The notes below the pieces were generated by a model. The model was given only the letters and a program-made list of their open reading frames with translations, made no database searches and was not told where the DNA came from. Shown here one piece after another: positions 40,600 through 41,866 of a stretch of DNA of 41,866 bases. The stretch comes from Oscillospiraceae bacterium (GTDB taxonomy: Bacteria > Bacillota > Clostridia > Oscillospirales > UBA929): contig WRLU01000016.1 of the NCBI GenBank assembly GCA_009777475.1, positions 1 through 41,866 on the forward strand, written 5' to 3'. Both the position numbers and the translations under genes were made by a program. How positions within the stretch are numbered: the first letter of the stretch is position 1; each line of letters starts with the position of its first letter.

Positions 40600-40806
40600 C
40601 TAAGTCGTTTTCTCTTTCGCGCTTGCTATTATTTTGAAGCCGTATTTCTTGGTGCTGGCTTCGTCGCTCTTGCGGTAATACTCGGTAACTTGCGCGGCGG
40701 TCATGTTGTGCCGTTCAGCGTACTCTTTGCACTCACGCATCTGCCCCTTGATGGAACTTTCGGTTTAGCTGTCGGAACTATAGCGTCAGTATAGAACAGC
40801 TCTCAT
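40600..40806 (-). pseudogene. serine recombinase N-terminus with stop codons
   Basis: Behind AAAGGAG the ATG at 40806 reads MRAVLY-stop-RYSSDS-stop-TESSIKGQMRECKEYAERH, which is the start of a serine recombinase (MRAVLYARYSSDNQ...) with two in-frame stops; after NMT the sequence no longer matches and ends at a stop at 40600. It is a second, unrelated recombinase relic, different from the one at 11028. The rest of 40562-40853 holds nothing else I can support. Confidence 0.75.
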
Positions 40807-40853
40807 GTGGGGTCACGCTCCTTTCAGGCTTTATCCTGCTTAGCGGGAAATGC

Positions 40854-41603
40854 TTATTTTGCGTAATACAAATCTTCAAAACTTTTCCCAGTGTTTACAT
40901 CGTCTGCCAACGAAATCAGTCCCTCAACACCATGCGTATCAAGCCATTCTTTGACTTCGTGTTTGCTTATGATATATTTATATCTGCGTTCAGATTCATC
41001 CCCTGAATAGAATTTTTGCGGAGTATCTATCTCGGTGAGATCGACTATATCCCTACCATTATTGGTCGCCTCGCTCCACGCATCTTCATTGTAATTTTCA
41101 CGATAATCATTTTGGAGGGCAACTCCTTCATTGAACCACGATGGTACAAGATCTGTTAGTGCTAATAACTTTCCTTTGTACAGCCTTGCGTATAATTCCG
41201 CATGAGTAAGTTCATGTGAAATCACATCCGTATTCATGCCATCGGATGATACGACAATAAAGCAAATCGCGCCAATACGTATGCACGCAGCAGGACTTGT
41301 TCCTAAGCCCATCTTTGTGAGTTTATTTCTATTACCGCTGATAATGATGGTAGGGTTGCTTTCCAGATCCCCCAAAAATTCTTTTAATCTGCCCTCTGCA
41401 TCCTCAAGGGCAGAAAGGACTTCCATATCGCCACTCGGATAATCAGCGTCCAAATAAACCCTGTCTTGAATTTCGTTGAATCCTCTGTGTTGAACGGTAA
41501 CAAAATATCCTATATTTGTAAACCTAAAGAAATATCCAACACCTACCAACAGTATGAGAACGATGATTCCTGCAATAATATGTTTCTTTTTTAGCTTTTT
41601 CAT
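40854..41603 (-). CDS. membrane-anchored MA-clan metallopeptidase-like protein
   Basis: The 249-residue protein has an N-terminal signal anchor (about 8-26) and an outside domain with zinc motif HELTH (His130, Glu131, His134) and the distal Glu in WFNEGVA (Glu159), the arrangement of Peptidase_MA-like gluzincins. The cluster ISHELTHAELYAR and VPSWFNEG is well kept, so it should be active. The ATG at 41603 follows GGGGGC; an in-frame TTG six codons upstream is less likely. It sits alone behind the promoter at 41636. Confidence 0.8.
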   Translation of the reverse strand: MKKLKKKHIIAGIIVLILLVGVGYFFRFTNIGYFVTVQHRGFNEIQDRVYLDADYPSGDMEVLSALEDAEGRLKEFLGDLESNPTIIISGNRNKLTKMGLGTSPAACIRIGAICFIVVSSDGMNTDVISHELTHAELYARLYKGKLLALTDLVPSWFNEGVALQNDYRENYNEDAWSEATNNGRDIVDLTEIDTPQKFYSGDESERRYKYIISKHEVKEWLDTHGVEGLISLADDVNTGKSFEDLYYAK

Positions 41604-41635
41604 GCTCTTGCCCCCTATCAACTATGTGTTATAAG

Positions 41636-41662
41636 ATTATAGTACATCAACAGGGATGTCAA
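41636..41662 (-). promoter_or_regulatory. probable promoter of the MA-clan peptidase gene
   Basis: On the minus strand TTGACA (41662-41657) and TATAAT (41641-41636) are both consensus but the spacer is only 15 bases. Confidence 0.5.
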
Positions 41663-41737
41663 TAGTTTTAACCTAAATGGTTGCTCAAACGGCAAAAATG
41701 GTCGCAAAAAAATCGAGGTTTTAAGGTGTATTTAGTG

Positions 41738-41866
41738 TTACCACTCGTCCGCGCCTTTTTCTTCAGGTATGACCCTTTGCAGGGCGGCTATGCCTACCTC
41801 AAGCATGCCGTCTTCAGGCTCAATTGTAGTAATTTTCTGCATCCACAGTCCGGGTGAACGTAAAAT
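41738..41866 (-). CDS. C-terminal end of a DUF1385 (YqhQ-like) protein (partial)
   Basis: The frame enters from the right edge and reads [20 protein letters not shown], then [20 protein letters not shown] and TAA. The PGLW-Q--T--EP-D---EVAIAAL pattern is the ending of DUF1385 membrane proteins, often encoded next to prfA/prmC in Bacillota. About 42 residues are visible. Between its stop and the peptidase gene (41604-41737) only a promoter is seen. Confidence 0.85.
   Translation of the reverse strand: MLRSPGLWMQKITTIEPEDGMLEVGIAALQRVIPEEKGADEW

Noticed and set aside
1..41866. CRISPR arrays, tRNA or rRNA genes, complete insertion sequences
   Set aside because: I looked for regularly spaced repeats, tRNA-like cloverleaf ends and paired terminal inverted repeats with transposase genes and saw none. 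The mobile DNA present is only relics.

Overview
The window looks like a chromosomal segment of a member of the Bacillota, most likely an anaerobic Clostridia-type bacterium. The signs are the rpsO-pnp-rny-ymdB neighbourhood (RNase Y and YmdB are Bacillota hallmarks), the HPr kinase-MurB-RapZ-YvcK gene string, TTG and GTG starts behind strong Shine-Dalgarno sequences, sigma-A type promoters (TTGACA-17-TATAAT) and Gram-positive lipoprotein signals. I could not search databases. All names rest on motifs and family knowledge read from the sequence.

Layout. 1-6.4 kb: end of a zinc-ribbon gene, then the RNA-decay block rpsO, pnp and rny. A gene for a secreted coiled-coil protein and a structured RNA region with promoters on both strands lie between rny and ymdB. 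6.6-11.8 kb: an accessory zone with an orphan immunity-like gene, two tandem toxin-antitoxin cassettes sharing the same outer sequences (one decayed), a HicAB pair, and relics of mobile elements including a gutted large serine recombinase. 11.8-18.8 kb: a minus-strand housekeeping operon running from a cyclophilin lipoprotein through a small coupled ORF, homoserine dehydrogenase, hprK, murB, rapZ and yvcK, with queA behind it.

19.1-30.2 kb: a secreted-protein island, all on the plus strand. It contains two HExxH metallopeptidase-like proteins that share an unrecognised C-terminal module, a sensor kinase without a visible partner, a transglutaminase-fold lipoprotein that has lost its catalytic Cys and His, and a gingipain-type (C25) cysteine peptidase. 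The C25 gene is preceded by a lipoprotein resembling the peptidase's own propeptide. This island is the best candidate for an undescribed system: a cell-surface proteolytic set with membrane-tethered, catalytically dead or propeptide-like partners.

30.4-38.9 kb: closely packed small genes (flavodoxin-like, lipoprotein, Smr, Vat-type acetyltransferase, DUF503, YjbQ, methyltransferase, NIF3-like, DUF188, hydrolase, Lsa-type ABC-F). They are interspersed with decayed pieces (VirB4-like ATPase, YccF, cupin), and the ABC-F gene has a leader that looks like an attenuator. 38.9-41.9 kb: nuclease-like, M50-like and MA-clan peptidase-like genes, another recombinase relic, and the C-terminal end of a DUF1385 gene at the right edge. 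Many relics carry single frameshifts or stops, so this part of the chromosome has repeatedly received and then lost mobile DNA.
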